This document shows, one piece after another, positions 33,545 to 45,460 of a stretch of 64,000 nt of DNA. The notes under the pieces were generated by a model that did no database searches, was not told where the DNA came from, and saw only the letters and a list, made by a program, of their open reading frames with translations. Source of the DNA: Blasia pusilla. Its lineage: Eukaryota; Marchantiophyta; Marchantiopsida; Blasiales. A program made the position numbers and the translations under genes. The DNA lies in contig CM114271.1 of the NCBI GenBank assembly GCA_050084515.1, forward strand, positions 7,998,001 through 8,062,000. The letters are read 5' to 3'. The first letter of the stretch is position 1. Each line of letters begins with the position of its first letter.

Positions 33545-34747
33545 TGTGTTGAGAAATGACTGGATGGAGGATTGTATATAAGAAAGTTCTTTATGAGTAG
33601 TGAGGACTTTAAGGATTCGTGGGAAGGTCCTTGGAGAGGGCAGTGAGATCAAAAAATCAAGGAATTGCATTGGAGGAGTAGAAAATGGAGAAGCGGAGTA
33701 GAAGAGAAAAGAATGAAGACCTTTTTTGTCTTTTTAAGGAAGACTAGCAAAGACTACAAAGCATAGAACATCCAAGTACTTTATAACAAAATAAGAAGAA
33801 GAAGGTGATGAAGTACTTTGTGGAGAAGTACAGCACACTTGTACAAAAGACAACGAGCGAAGCATTTCATAGTCAAGGAAGTAACGAGGACTAAAAGGAC
33901 TTCGCAACCAAAATATTTTTTTTAATGATTTCAAGAGGCGCGCCATTAGAGTAGTTAGGCTTGGAAGAGACGTATAATTTCAAGACAGATAGAAAGGTAT
34001 GACAATTAGAGCCACAAAATTTGTGGGGATCATAGGTAAAGTAAAGAGGAACTTAGATTAAAGTAGTTAAAGAGATTTCAACAGATTCCTACCTATCAAG
34101 AAGCATTTCAGATCTCAAGAACTACTACCATTCGAGATAGTATTTAAACACTACCAGAGTAGTTCGTGTCATCATTCTTTTAAGACGTCACTGTGTTGTA
34201 GGAATAGTCCGAGAAAGAGAGAGTACCCTCATGAGGTTGTAACTACACTGAAGCTTTCTTGTCTTTGATGGGGTAATGGAACCTCTTCTCTTCAGTTTGA
34301 TGTGCGATGTTTATGCATAATTTGATTGGGTGTGCAGAGTGAGGAGAGGCTTTTGATGGAACTCATTCAAGAAAGAATAGTTAGTACGATAGATGTATGA
34401 AACATGTTTGACAGAGAGTAACTTGGCATGACAGATTCAGTTTTGATAGTAGGATGAGCCATCCAACTACTAAGTTCTCTAAGAGGTTCTTTTATATTTC
34501 AGCGGGGTCCTAAACAGAGAAATCTTTCTTATTCCATTAGAGAATACATTTTGAAGGAAGCGATGGCACTTGGTACCGGGAGAAAGCTGTGATTGCTATA
34601 TTTGTCCTAACGTCAAGCACATCTTCATATTTTACTTGTGTTATTAACCATTTAACTCTCTTTTCAAATAACTGTAATCTTCTTGGGGAACAAACTGCAT
34701 AGTATTTATTGAAAGATCATTTTTTTAACATTCCTTTGTACATTACA
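33545..34747 (+). mobile_element. 5'-truncated LTR of a second family (LTR2)
   Basis: Homologous to the complete LTR at 51844-53219 from about base 170 of that unit onward: shared words TGTGTTGA-AAA/T-TGACTGGA, AAGAAGAAG, GAGAGAGTACCCTC, CTGAAGC, GTGCAGAGTGA. It ends with the same terminus, TACATTACA. The first 170 bases are missing at the junction with copy C. Confidence 0.75.
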
Positions 34748-35517
34748 CAAATTTGGAACGCAACTGGAATTTGGGGTTTTGACTCTATTTTGGACCATAA
34801 CGTTAAGTTCCAAGATGAATTTGGGAAAATTAAGGTGCTTTGGAAACCTTATGCAAATCCAGTTCCACCGCACCAAAGATCTTAGCAAACGAATCAGCAA
34901 AAGCTGAGATATATGCCGAAAAAAACTCTATGAGGAATTTGGTTGAGGGCCAAAATGAGGGGCTCGACTGTCTTTCACCAAAATTAGGGGGAGGGAGGAG
35001 ATTCTTAGAAGTACCAGTCAAGGGGAGTATCTCCAAGAATTCTAGGGACCCAAACCCCACTTTGGGCGCCAAAAGGCGGCTCAAGGGCACGGGATGGAAC
35101 GGGAGTTTGGCATTGGGACTCAAAACCCAAACTTGATCCAAGGGAATGGATTTCGAAAGCCACACTTGGATTCCAACCCGCAACTCATTTTAGTGAGTCT
35201 TGATTGGGGACTCATTGGAGGTCCATTTGGAAAGTTGGGACCGCCAAGCGTGCAAACGGCGTTTGAGGTTCCTAAACCGATCAGAGCGTCTGTCCCAAGT
35301 CTTGAGAGACTTGCCTATGTTGTAAAGTGAGAAACTAGGAAGGTTGAGCTGGATGAGAGGCCGAGTTGAGAACTCGGAGAGTTGGAGTGTTGATTGATCT
35401 AGACCCGACTAATATGAGTGTCTGTTTGGATGCGGATCAACATTGAGAGCGTGTCCTACTGAACGCACGCTTCCGCAACACTAAAGATTTACATTCAAGG
35501 AGAGTAGGCGCATGACA
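34748..35517 (+). repeat. 5' LTR of gypsy-1 (5'-truncated)
   Basis: Homologous to the solo LTRs at 12148-12990 and 22489-23513 (inverse) but starts inside the unit because LTR2 sits at its left edge. It ends AGAGTAGGCGCATGACA, the same terminus as the fragment ending at 60044. Confidence 0.75.
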
Positions 35518-35519
35518 AG

Positions 35520-35531
35520 TGGTATTAGAGC
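35520..35531 (+). other. Primer binding site, initiator-Met tRNA type
   Basis: TGGTATTAGAGC lies two bases after the LTR. It differs by one C-to-T change from TGGTATCAGAGC, the complement of the initiator-Met tRNA 3' end used by many plant LTR retrotransposons. Confidence 0.8.
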
Positions 35532-35668
35532 TTATCCCTGGTGAGCGTGAACTTGGGGTCGTGGGAGATCTAGACGTTTGAGAAAAACTCAATGTAGCAG
35601 GGAGACCTCTAGGCTTGGGGAGGAACACAAGAGACAAGGAGGAGATTTGAGAAGGTGAGGACTCGAAA

Positions 35669-36720
35669 ATGGCGATCAAGGGCGAAGAACCAAGGAAGTC
35701 GCGAGTAAAAAAAAATCCAAGAGACAAACCAATGATTGATCGCGAGCCAAAGGAGGAGACAGCAACTCCCAAAGCGCCGAGCCCAAGACATAAGGATGTC
35801 CCAACCGCAAATCTTTCTGCAGGGCCTTCGGCTCCAAACTCAAGTGACCCGGCCTTCTATGTCCAAATGATGGACTTGATGACTAAGTAGATGACCCAAC
35901 AGAGCAAGAGCATCATTTAGCTCGAGTAGGAGAGAGCTTCTACCTCCGCCAAGAAGGTTTGTAAAAAAAAAATCCGACGCGATTCACTAGAATGGGGAGA
36001 TCTCGAAAAGTGAACGAGTTCTTGATCGACGGAGTCGGCGCAAATGTAGAGGAGTAGGATAAGGTGAGTATAGTTGTCACGTTCCTAAAGGATCAACCAC
36101 TTTAGTGTTGGATCGCTCATTGCAAAGAACATGTAGGCCTTGGAATAGCTTTGAGTTGGGAAGAGTTCAAGGTGTTGATTGGCAACTGATTCACTCCGGT
36201 GTCACAAGAGTTTTGCAATGGCAGGGAGTTTGTACGTTTACGGAAAAGTGGGTCCCTTAGCGATTATGCATGAGAGTTTAGTGAAAGAATGAACTTGATC
36301 CCAAAAATTACAGAGTTTGCAAAGAAGGTGATTTTCTTAAGTGGACTAAAGTCGAGCACTGAAGAGGTCCTCTTCCGGATGCTAGAGATATCAAAGACGT
36401 GTGCAGAAACTTTGAAGTTGGCCGAGGGGATAGGGATGATGAGGTCCAAGTCCAGAAACCCTTAGAGCCTAATTTTTTTTTGAAGTTACTGAAAAGTAAG
36501 GGGGCATCCAAGAGGGTTTGGAGTGGGGATGAGCGCAACCACGGAGGGTCTCTTACCCCTATAGCAAAACAAGTGTAACTCAACCCAAATCCAAAAGGGG
36601 CGCCTTACCCAAAGCCAGTGAACGCAAAAGTGATTTGCTACAATTGTGGTGAATGCGAGCATATGGGTAAGGAATATTTGAAGCCCAAGGTTAGTAAACC
36701 GAGTATGATTGCGTATTTTC
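35669..36720 (+). pseudogene. Gag of gypsy-1
   Basis: Starts at an ATG (MAIKGEEPRKSR) with a basic, disordered N-terminus. The capsid-type region, in a second frame from about 36000, includes VTFLKDQPL, LSWEEFKVLIGN, EFVRLRKSGSLSDYA and NLIPKITEFAKKV. The zinc knuckle at about 36635-36675 reads CYNCGECEHMGKEY, with the last Cys of CX2CX4HX4C changed to Tyr. Several in-frame TAG/TGA codons look like former CAG, CGA or TGG. RNA packaging function is lost. Confidence 0.7.
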
Positions 36721-36726
36721 TGCTTA

Positions 36727-37135
36727 GCACTTATCGGCGAGAGGTCTAGAGACATCTCTCCAAGTCACCAAGAGGACGCCCAATTTGGTGTACCTAAGAT
36801 CCAAGATCGTTGATCGCCATGTAATGTTGCTCGTTGATATAGGTGCTTTGCACCCCTTCTTGAGCCCGAGAATTGTGAAGGCGTTGGGGTTATCGACCAT
36901 TGAGGCAGAAAAACCCATTAAGTTGTGTTTCATAGGAGGCAAGTGTCACCAGACCTCAAAGTTGGTTCAAGGGCTTGTTGTGGGATGCGGAGTATTTGAG
37001 TTGAAGGAGAACTTCACGGTATGCGACATGCACAAAATTGATGGAGTCTTGGGGAACACGTTCTTGGATGCATATGAGGTGGAACTGAGGGGAAGATCTT
37101 TGAGGTTGAACAACTTGGTAAAAGGCAAACGGTAG
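36727..37135 (+). pseudogene. Aspartic protease of gypsy-1
   Basis: An open stretch from about 36785 to 37135 reads VMLLVDIGALHPFLSPRIV, where the catalytic triad D-S/T-G is changed to D-I-G, followed by ALGLSTIEAEKP and DGVLGNTFLDAYEVE, matching the retropepsin core and the final hydrophobic-Gly motif. The changed triad residue would abolish activity. Confidence 0.75.
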
Positions 37136-37590
37136 CAAGTGAGGTTGGTTGGTGAGGTTCCTATGGAGACGGAGTTGGTAAATGCCATTACAAGGACAAG
37201 TTTGACTGAGCTAGAGGATGGGTTTCTCTGCTTGATAAGACAAGTTGAGGACGATGTAAGGGCAAGATGTAGAGATTAGGACTTAGCTTCAAGGGCAATC
37301 CCTGAAACACTCAAGAGAGTTGTGAAGGAATTTGGTGATGTCTTGACGAAAGAACTTATGACTGAGTTTCCAAAAAATAGGACGGTTGATCATAAGATAT
37401 AGGTGAAACTGGGGTCTCAACCACCTTCAAAGGCACCATACATGTGAAATCAAGAGGAACTTGTAGAGTTGAAGAAACAATTAGGTGAACTCCTAGGGAG
37501 GGATTACATCCAAACTAGCAAGTCACCTTATGGAATGCTCGTACTCTTTGTGAAGAAGAAAGATGGAAAGTTGAGACTCTGTGTTGATTA
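37136..37590 (+). pseudogene. Reverse transcriptase of gypsy-1, 5' part
   Basis: Contains KRVVKEFGDVLTKEL, the P-x3-DHKI region, [20 protein letters not shown] and [14 protein letters not shown], the standard N-terminal reverse transcriptase blocks. It stops at the target site of copy A and resumes at 50281. Confidence 0.85.
37582..37590. repeat. Left 9-bp target site duplication of copy A
   Basis: TGTTGATTA, identical to 50281-50289. It falls in the Val-Asp-Tyr codons of the reverse transcriptase. Confidence 0.9.
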
Positions 37591-37720
37591 GGGGAGGGGT
37601 AAGAGGAGAGGAGAGAGGAGAGAGGAGAGAGGAAGAGAGGAAGAGAGGAAACTACCTTCAACCCAAAGAGATACTATTTTTTGAAGAGAGTTTCCTATGA
37701 TTTGAAGAGAGTTTCCGTTG
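37591..37720. repeat. Left terminal repeat of copy A
   Basis: Purine-rich GGAGAGGAGAGAGGA runs followed by CTTCAACCC and GAAGAGAGTTTCC words. It pairs loosely with the inverted right end; the first bases are more diverged than the other ends of the family. Confidence 0.6.
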
Positions 37721-38020
37721 GGTTGAAGAGAGGAAACTTTTTGTGTGATTTTTTTTGCACTTTTGTTCTCACTGCTTAGGCACTCCCACACTTTTTTTTT
37801 CCTCTTCCACATTTTGGCAACCCGTCAGAATCCCACCAGTTGCAATTTGCACAAATTTTAAAAAATTTAAAATTCATTGGAATCATAAATGTGGAACAAA
37901 TCACTTTTTCCATCCAAGGTCTGGAAAAAATCTATCATTTGCCCTGGGCTTAAGAGAGTTCAAGCTCAAAGTGAAGGTTCTAGCAAATTAAAATAAAATC
38001 TAAGACCTCATTTTGCATCC

Positions 38021-41000
38021 TCAAAGTGGTTTGTTTAAAATACTTCGCACTTCTTTGAGGGACGGAATTATTTGGTGGATTCCTACTCCTACCTCCGACT
38101 CTCTTGAAACTACAAGCAATACATAGTGCTTCCAAGGGAAATACCTTTTCCCACTTGTCTCTCTTTGGACATAGTCATGATAGGAACATGTGAGAAAGCA
38201 ACAGATGTGCACCACATACACCCCTGTGACACTTGAATTTACAATGTTATTCGTGACCCAATACATCCTTCTTATTCCATTGCCACTCTGGACATCTTTT
38301 GTGGCGATGATTTCCATGTTTGCCTCCCGAGCTGATGTGATTCGCTTTGCTCTCTCCACCGTTGGCCTACACATTCTGTTTCTCTTCACCCCATTTCTAG
38401 ACTCCAACAAAAATAGTGGATTGAGATCATTTAGCTTCTTCGGGTACATGTTGACATCAATCTTGGGTTAAATACAAAATGCAAACCTCTCTGTAATGCG
38501 AACATGCTCCGAACTTCCTCCGTCTACGAGTCTGAAACCAACACTTGTAAGATTATCCACTTCGTCCTGTGTGCAATTCGTACCTGCGGAAATGGGCCAA
38601 ATCATGGGGGTATTCCCTAGAGCTCCAATGGCAGCCGGATAACACTTTCAAAAAGCACAGAATTCATTTGGGTAGAAGAAGTACTTCAATTGATCCCCGG
38701 TCCTCATGAGTCCCCAAAATCCAGGCCGTGGTCGTCTAGTCCTTGTACAGTTCTTATTTAGGAAAGTGCCGCATGCTCTCTTAATGCCATCAGATCTTGC
38801 CCTGCAAGTGGGTCCACATCCAGGGTTGCTCTGAGATATATGCCATCTTTTGAGGTTGCAATCCACCTCAATGACCGGAATCCCATACTGTTGAACCACC
38901 CCAGCGACCGGATGTTGCGAACTTCCAGCAACGGAGGGCTTTTGAAATAAAACATTCACGGATTTGGGAGCAATCCGGGGTCTCCGGCATAATTTCTTCA
39001 TCCACATCAATCACCGGGCTTGGTCCTTGATGCTGCCTCTTCACTTGCCTGAAGTCAAGATACTTATCTGGTCTCCACGAGTCTCGCTCGGACTGCTCTA
39101 CCACCATCTGTATGGGACGTCTTGAAACACGCCCAAAAATGTCCCCACCAATGTGGACATCTTGCTCCAGGGGGGTTCCTGCTATGCACCGATTGAGGGC
39201 TTCCACATAGAGTTTTTCATCATCAGATCTCACAGCCGCCCTGACATAGAGCTCGTAAATCAAAGGCCCCCTTCCTTTTGATATGCCTTTTGTGAGGAAG
39301 ATATTGGATGTTGCAGATTGTAGCGTTGCTCTTGCATGGTCTTGTTGGCATGCCTCCACAAGTGAAATTCTTTGGCATGCTTGTAGCAACCTCTAGGAGG
39401 AATGAAAAATTTTTGCTCCACTTGTGTTGGGGCAGAGGGCATTTTCATGAAAGTTCAATCCCTACAACGACGGCAATGTGAGAAGGGAACAAAAATAGCA
39501 CTATGAGCAAAGAAAAAAGCTACATGTCGGATCCAGACAAGTTGCAAGTCAAAGGCATCCCATGAATGACTCTATGACCCGTCGGATTCAGACGAGTTGC
39601 AAGTAACTTTGGCCACTCCGGGCCGGAAGATCCAAGTGCAAGTCATCGAAATCCAACAGGTCGCACATGGATTTTCTAGCCTCCGACTTGAAATGGGTTG
39701 CAAGTCGGAGACATCCCTGGAATGTCCCAGTAAGCTTTTACTGCAACCTAAGACCTAGGAACCTGCTACTGCAACCCGTCAAAATCGGACGGGTTGTGAG
39801 AAGCAGGCCGGTCCGGTCTCGAAAATCCTTGTGCAACCTGTCGGATTCCGTTGGCTTGCAAGAAGTATCCACACACGAAGCTTTGAAACTATTGGAATTC
39901 GACGGGTTCCAGTTAACTTGAATTGATGCAGCGTGTTTGGATGCGACTTGGAGACAACCACAACCTGTTAGAATGCAAGGAGTTGCATACATACGCAGAC
40001 ACGTTGCAGACACACGCAAGTTGTCGCAATCCGACGGGTTGCAGACGGAGTTAACTCGCAGCCTTGCAGCTTGCAACCCATCCGGGTCGAACCATTTGCA
40101 GGCCTTGTATACATGCAACTTGCAACCCGTCGGGATTCGACATGTTGCACACTCATGCAACCAATCGGGTTCCGACAGATTGCACAAACATTCCTCGTGC
40201 ATGATGTCGCGCTCCGACGGGTAACACAAATATTCTTGATGCAACCTGTTGGTTTCCAACTAGTTGCACACTTAGGAAACCCGTCGCATCCGACGGGTTG
40301 CTTGGTTTCTTCGGTTTGAAATCCCTATAATGCCCACGCTTCTCAACTTGAGCTGCAACTTTTCAAAAAATTCTCAGCATGAGCTAGATTGGACGAAATA
40401 CTGAACTCACCTGCCGCATGAAGTTTCCCCATTGTCTCATTCGTACAGTCCACCAACTGAGCCAAGAGCAAAACTCTTTGTACTTCCCCTCAATCGTATG
40501 CTTCTTCCACCACCCATGTAGTTCTTCTTGGCACTCCATGGCCTGTTTCAAGGTTTTGTTGTCCTTGCAACGTTGGAGTAGAGTGACATGCTTTGTCCTC
40601 TTATTCTCCTTGATGCAGGATTTGGTGTACCGGGTCAAAGACTTTTGCCAATGGAAAGCATCCGACCTTTCCCTCTCTAGTTGAACCTGTCCACTCGAAA
40701 ACACTTCCTTGATAGCAATCCACCCAGGTTGTGCATTGTCCGCCATGAATCCATAAATTTCCGAAGGTGGCCTTTTGTTTTCCTTCACCACCTCCAATAA
40801 GAGTAACCAACACATCTTCAAACTGCCAACGTCTTCTGCTTTAACTTCATAGAAAAATATAGTTTTGAGTCCCTTCTCCACATGGTCATAAACGTGAGTA
40901 CCCATGGTCAACCATCCATTCAGCACTCTGTAGCAAATATCAAAGCTTGCCCAGCTGCCGTAAAGATCTTCCCCTTCTCTCATTCGATCTATAAGATCGA

Positions 41001-42407
41001 GGCCACTCGACGGCCCTGTCGTTGACATTTTGAAGACATAAGCCCTGGATCCTTTGCCTCCATAGCCCATGAACTGCCATCTGTGAATAAATGGAAATCT
41101 AGAGTTGGCCTAGATTTTGGCAATGGCATCCATTTTGGTCGTCTTTCCATCTAGTACCCGTATTTGACGCATCAAATTCCGGAAGCATTCAGGATCAGCG
41201 AGAAATGCGAGATTTTCCCATAGTTGTTTCTCCTCAGTATCCGTGATCTCACCCTGCCCAGGGATTCCAAGCAATTGTTCACAAATTTGTGATGTTGTTG
41301 TTAACTTGATCACACCGGGCTTTGATCCCAGAGAGTTTCTATATACTATGGCCACTTTCTTTGCCACATCCTTCTCGATGTGTCTTTGAATTGCACCGAT
41401 AATAAGATGAATGTCGGAGCCAACATGAACTGCCAGCCTTGTGTACTCGGACGTAGAACTAAAGTCGTGCATAATGAAAAATATGTGTGCAGGACACACT
41501 CCAACGCAGAAAGGGGATGTCTGACAATGAGAACATCGATGACCTCTCGGCGGTATGGTCGCACCGACCTCATATGGAGTTTGTGCATTCTTAGGGGGGA
41601 ATTGCAACGTATTGACTTGCCCATTGCGCTCTAGATACGAGCATGTTGGACTTCTACGCTCCAGGGCTCCAACGCATTGGCGGCGAGAAACAATCCAAGG
41701 ACCATCTGGAATTGAAGCCTGCACCATCGATGACAATGAGACTTTCTTTTCATACCCCTCAAGCGTCCTCCATCTTTCTTTTAAGCAGGACCAGCAAGTG
41801 GAGGCAACTCAAAAATGCAATTACCATCGTACGTGGGCGGAAACTTGTCCACAAGAATGTGCTTGAGCATTTTAAAGGGCAGAGAAGACAACAAACTATT
41901 TCCTGATACTCGCAAGAGGAATGAGTAGGGAGACAGAGGACCCGGTTGGTGTCCGACAGTTCCATTGAGGTTGACGACATCCGTAATATCTTCATGAAGT
42001 ACAACATTATTACAAATGTGTGAAGTTGGAGTCGATGCCGGATCTATTGAGCTTGGAGTGGCAAATGTAGAGCTCGGTGCACTAGGAAATTCCACACCGT
42101 CTACTTGGGAAACAGAGGAATTCAGAGGCAAGCCATAAACTCTGTATTGACCATTTTTTAGAGGTAGGAGATTCCATACTTTACGGTCTGCTATCACTGG
42201 TTGGACTATCTCACCTACAACATCCTCCATACCGTCCACCCTAACATCCTTGGAAACAAAGATTATTCCAATTTAGAGAAGAAATTGCACTGAGAGGAAA
42301 ATTTCATCACCTGGTATGAAAGATTCACGAGTTTGCGGTCGAACTATTTCTGATTGAGGAAGGGCCGCTAGATGACTGCCACAAGTGAGTTTCACATAAT
42401 TATCCAT
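38021..42407 (-). pseudogene. Mutator-like transposase gene of copy A
   Basis: Start ATG at 42407 (MDNYVKLTCGSHLAALPQ), shared with copy B. Blocks in order: MEDVVGEIVQP; ILVDKFPPTYDGNCIFELPP; the zinc-finger region CRQCVGALE ... GHRCSHCQTSPFC ... CPAHIFFIMH; TRLAVHVGSDIHLI; FKMSTTGPSSGLDLIDRM; FDICYRVLNGWLTMGTHVYD; the core GFMADNAQPGWIAI ... RERSDAFHW, resembling the D...C/FxxH region of Mutator-like transposases; WLSWWTVRMRQWGNFMRQ ending at donor CAG|GTGAGT (40411/40410). The 0.95-kb intron holds palindromes and ends GTTGTAG at about 39461. The last exon has HLWRHANKTMQEQRYN and GGDIFGRVSRRPIQMVVE. Defects: a TAA near 42275, a 16-bp deletion near 41735, a TAG near 41109 and shifts near 39260 and 38960. 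Confidence 0.7.
39520..40320. repeat. Palindrome cluster in the transposase intron of copy A
   Basis: About fifteen copies, for example near 39583, 39774, 39833, 40028, 40126 and 40270, within the intron that runs from 40410 to about 39461. Confidence 0.88.
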
Positions 42408-42475
42408 TCCTAGATGATTCCAACGGGTGGAGAATCAAAATAAGAATAAGAATAAGAATGAGAATGGGAATGTTT

Positions 42476-42484
42476 AATTTATAG
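42476..42484 (-). promoter_or_regulatory. TATA box of the copy A transposase gene
   Basis: On the minus strand CTATAAATT, about 70 bases before the ATG at 42407, with a pyrimidine tract (ATTCTCATTCTTATTCTTAT) between. The same arrangement is found in copies B and C. Confidence 0.6.
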
Positions 42485-42934
42485 TGAATAGTGACCGTTA
42501 TTCTCCTAATAGAATTCAACTGACAAGATGTTGTTTGGTAGATGAGATTTTCTGACGCAATGGATTCAATCCTGTTGCAACCTGTCGGAGTCCGACGAGT
42601 TGCAAAATTTGGGACTCAGACATGTGGGTTGCAAAGCCACAAAGTACCAGCTTCTGTAAGGGTCCGAGTGCAACTTGCAACCTGTCGGAGTCCCTTGGGT
42701 TGGTACCCCCTGCCTGTCTGACCTTTGTGATTGGAGTCGGGATTTGCTAACATTGAGACACGAGACATCGCATGGATTTGCAACGGCAACCCATTAGGGA
42801 CTGCGAAAGGCACCTAACCTCGCTTTTCCTTTTGCATCTCGCATCGATTTCTCTTGTCTAATGAACCGTGCAAATTATGAGTGCAGTTTTTCCGTATGGT
42901 GGGAAGTGTCCAACCCAGGGTAGACCTTATAACT

Positions 42935-43440
42935 CGTCGGAGGGCAACGGATTGCCTCGGGATTATGCTTTGTCGCATTGTTACCCAAGGACAAGGAAAG
43001 CGTGCAACCCGTCGATCTCCGAGGGTTTGCCCGGGTACCTCACCTTGTTATCTCAAGATGAGGGAAGCGCGCAACCGATCGGTCCCCGACAGGTTGCGCG
43101 GGTACCTCGCCGTGTTATCCCAAGACAAGGGAAGCGTGCAACCCGCTGGTTTCCAACGGGTTGCACTTGTACCTCGCCTTGTTACCCCAAGACGGGGGAA
43201 GCGTGCAACCCGTCGGTCTCTGACTGGTTGCGCAGGTTCCTCGCCTTGTTACCCCAAGATGGGGGAAGCGTGCAACCCATCGGTCTCCGATGGGTTGCCA
43301 AGGTATCTTGCCTTGATACTCGAGGACGAGGGATGCGTGCAACCCGTTGGTCTTGGACACGTTGCCTCGGTAATTCGCCCTGCATCCCCAAGACGAGGGA
43401 AGCCTTCAACCCATCGAAGACCGACAGGTTGCCCGGGTTC
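42935..43440. repeat. 67-bp tandem array, one palindrome per unit
   Basis: The palindrome (half GTGCAACCCGTCGG) starts at 43002, 43069, 43136, 43203, 43270, 43337 and 43404, exactly 67 bp apart, with a decayed unit before at about 42935. The spacer is conserved too: GGTACCTCGCCTTGTTACCC then CAAGACGAGGGAAGC. The array lies between divergent promoters. Copy B keeps three units with the same 67-bp period at 60088, 60155 and 60222 although the spacer sequence differs. Confidence 0.95.
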
Positions 43441-43523
43441 CCACGTGCAAAGTTCCATAACGGCCAACACGTCGCCGTTAGTACGACCCAACGACCCAAC
43501 GGCCAGTTCAACGGCTTGAAAAG

Positions 43524-43530
43524 TATAAAA
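43524..43530 (+). promoter_or_regulatory. TATA box of the copy A methyltransferase-like gene
   Basis: TATAAAA in AAAAGTATAAAAGTC, right after the 67-bp array and about 280 bases before the ATG at 43804 (earlier in-frame ATGs at 43681 and 43726). Confidence 0.55.
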
Positions 43531-45009
43531 GTCTGAGGTTTCGATCATTTCAATTTTTCATTTCACGATTTCATGTGCTCTTCCTCGCAGCAGCTGACGT
43601 TACCTTTCCGTTGCCAAACTCGGTTACATCACCACTTCGCTGGAAGGTTACAATGATCCAGCACCCGACGCTTTGAGGGTTTGATTTTGGCAAGCCCATC
43701 TGCTGGAGGGTCACAGCGCTTCATCATGAAACGCTTCGAGGGATCCATTGTGCACAGGAGCAGATTAGACTGTCGAGGAGGAAGAATTGACCCAACGTGC
43801 ACCATGACGAGAAAGAAAACACAAGCAACCAAGGTAGAGAGCATCACTCACAAGTCCATCAGGACTCCGACGTCACCATCTCCAGGTCCTCGTTCGGCAA
43901 ATAAGATAAGGCAACAAGAAATACAGGAGTGGGAAAGGGAAGCAGATATGCACAGGCATGAGGTTCTAGCAAAACGTGTTCTGGAGGAGCTCGCTAAGCA
44001 AAACGCCGAGCTTGAGGCCTTGAAGAAAAGAGTCACGGATGAGAAACGCGAGAAAAAACGTCTTGACGCCTTTGTGAGGAGAGCAAAATTGGCGAAAGCT
44101 TGAAGGGAAAAAACAATCTCCATTGAAGAAAGTCGTGCCCAACAAAGAGTGTTGAGATGCAAGAAATGTCTCCAATGAGGTGTTGGGACACCATGAATCT
44201 AAAAGCGGTTGAGGAAACGGCCAAAGTTCAAGTGACAGACAATGAGGTCATGAGGACAGCAAGTGTGGAGATGGTGGACATATCTGAAGAAGTAGGAGAA
44301 GAGTCATTGTCGTCTTTGAGCGCTTTGGAAGAAATCGACCTTTATCGGATCGATGAGTTTCCCGTGGACTTGCCAGCTGCTGTCCGAGAGCAGTTGACGG
44401 GCCAGGACACCGACCCAATCTTTGAGTGGGTAAGAAAAAATTAAGTTATATGAAGGCTCATTATGCAATTAATTGGCAAAACACTGTATTTTATTGACTT
44501 GGTCCCCATTGTGGCAGGTTGTTAAGCAGATGGCACTGATGGAGGGCTAGAACACCCCGAGAATTCCACTCTGTCGATTGCGGAAAATGGAGTACGCCAC
44601 GAAATTCAGTCAGAGGAGGACATTGCAAAACTCAAACAGCCGATAGCAACTGCATCCTACGTCGACAGCTTCCCTCCGTTCTATGTTCAGCCTTACGATG
44701 AACATGGAACCCAAGCCCTGGTGACGGAAGAGGACTTGGAGGCGCTCGATACTTTCTGGAGGATGAGAGATCAGGAGTTCAGAAGAGCGATCGAAGGAAC
44801 CAAAATTAGTTGGATGTGGAACCTTTACTTCTTCATCTAGGATGGAAACCACATGTACATGGCGTGGACGTAGTTTGCAGAGGAGCGCCCAAATTCATTG
44901 GAGGTGCATTTTTGCGTGAAGGCAGTCGTGCTCCATCTATTTCCTCATCACATGGCAATGGTGGAAATCGCAATGCATGCGATGAATACGTAAGTCTCCT
45001 CTTCCTTAA

Positions 45010-45460
45010 GTTTGACTACTTCAACCCGTCGGAGTCAGACAGGTTGAATAAATGGAAAGCTTAAAGATGGGCAAGAATGATTTGAGTCTCTTGCCACCAT
45101 CCTATTTTTTACAAGGCATTGCGCAACTCGTCGGACTCTGACGGGTTGATATGTGTAGTTTTTTTCGGGAAACCTGTCTCCGAATTGAAGTCATTCTACA
45201 ACCCATCGGAGTCTGACGAGTTGTAACCAATGACTAAATCGGTTGGACCACAAAGTCACGAAAAGAGAGTGCAACCCGTCGGGCTCCGATGGGTTGCAAT
45301 TCTCTCTAAAAATTTCAAGAGTGTTGCAATAAGTGTAACACAAAGATATGTGTTGCGACCCGTCGGACTTCGACAGGTTGCAACATTTATCTGTGTGCTA
45401 CCATTTAGACCCCCATGGGTTGACAGAATTGCAACCCGTCAAAGTCTGACGGATTGTAGG
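45010..45460. repeat. Palindromes in intron 2 of the copy A methyltransferase-like gene
   Basis: About six palindromes lie strictly inside the GTAAGT...TGCAG intron (44990-45505), for example near 45126, 45200, 45270, 45355 and 45430. Confidence 0.88.

Larger units (their letters stand above)
42408..43680. promoter_or_regulatory. Divergent promoter and central spacer of copy A
   Basis: The spacer separates the minus-strand transposase start (42407) from the plus-strand methyltransferase-like gene. It contains TATA boxes facing both ways, two palindromes near 42576 and 42675 and a 67-bp array at 42935-43440. GC content is visibly higher than in the flanking genes. No open frame here is credible; plus and minus frames of about 200 codons across the array are by-products of its 67-bp period. 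Confidence 0.65.

Noticed and set aside
39738-40259. A 173-codon minus-strand frame in copy A
   Set aside because: It lies in the transposase intron and translates palindromes; splice sites on both sides are present.
42868-43548. Overlapping open frames of 100-222 codons on both strands of the central spacer of copy A
   Set aside because: They follow the 67-bp palindrome array; the repeated peptides (for example CNPSVSD and VARVPR) are translations of the palindrome and appear on both strands.
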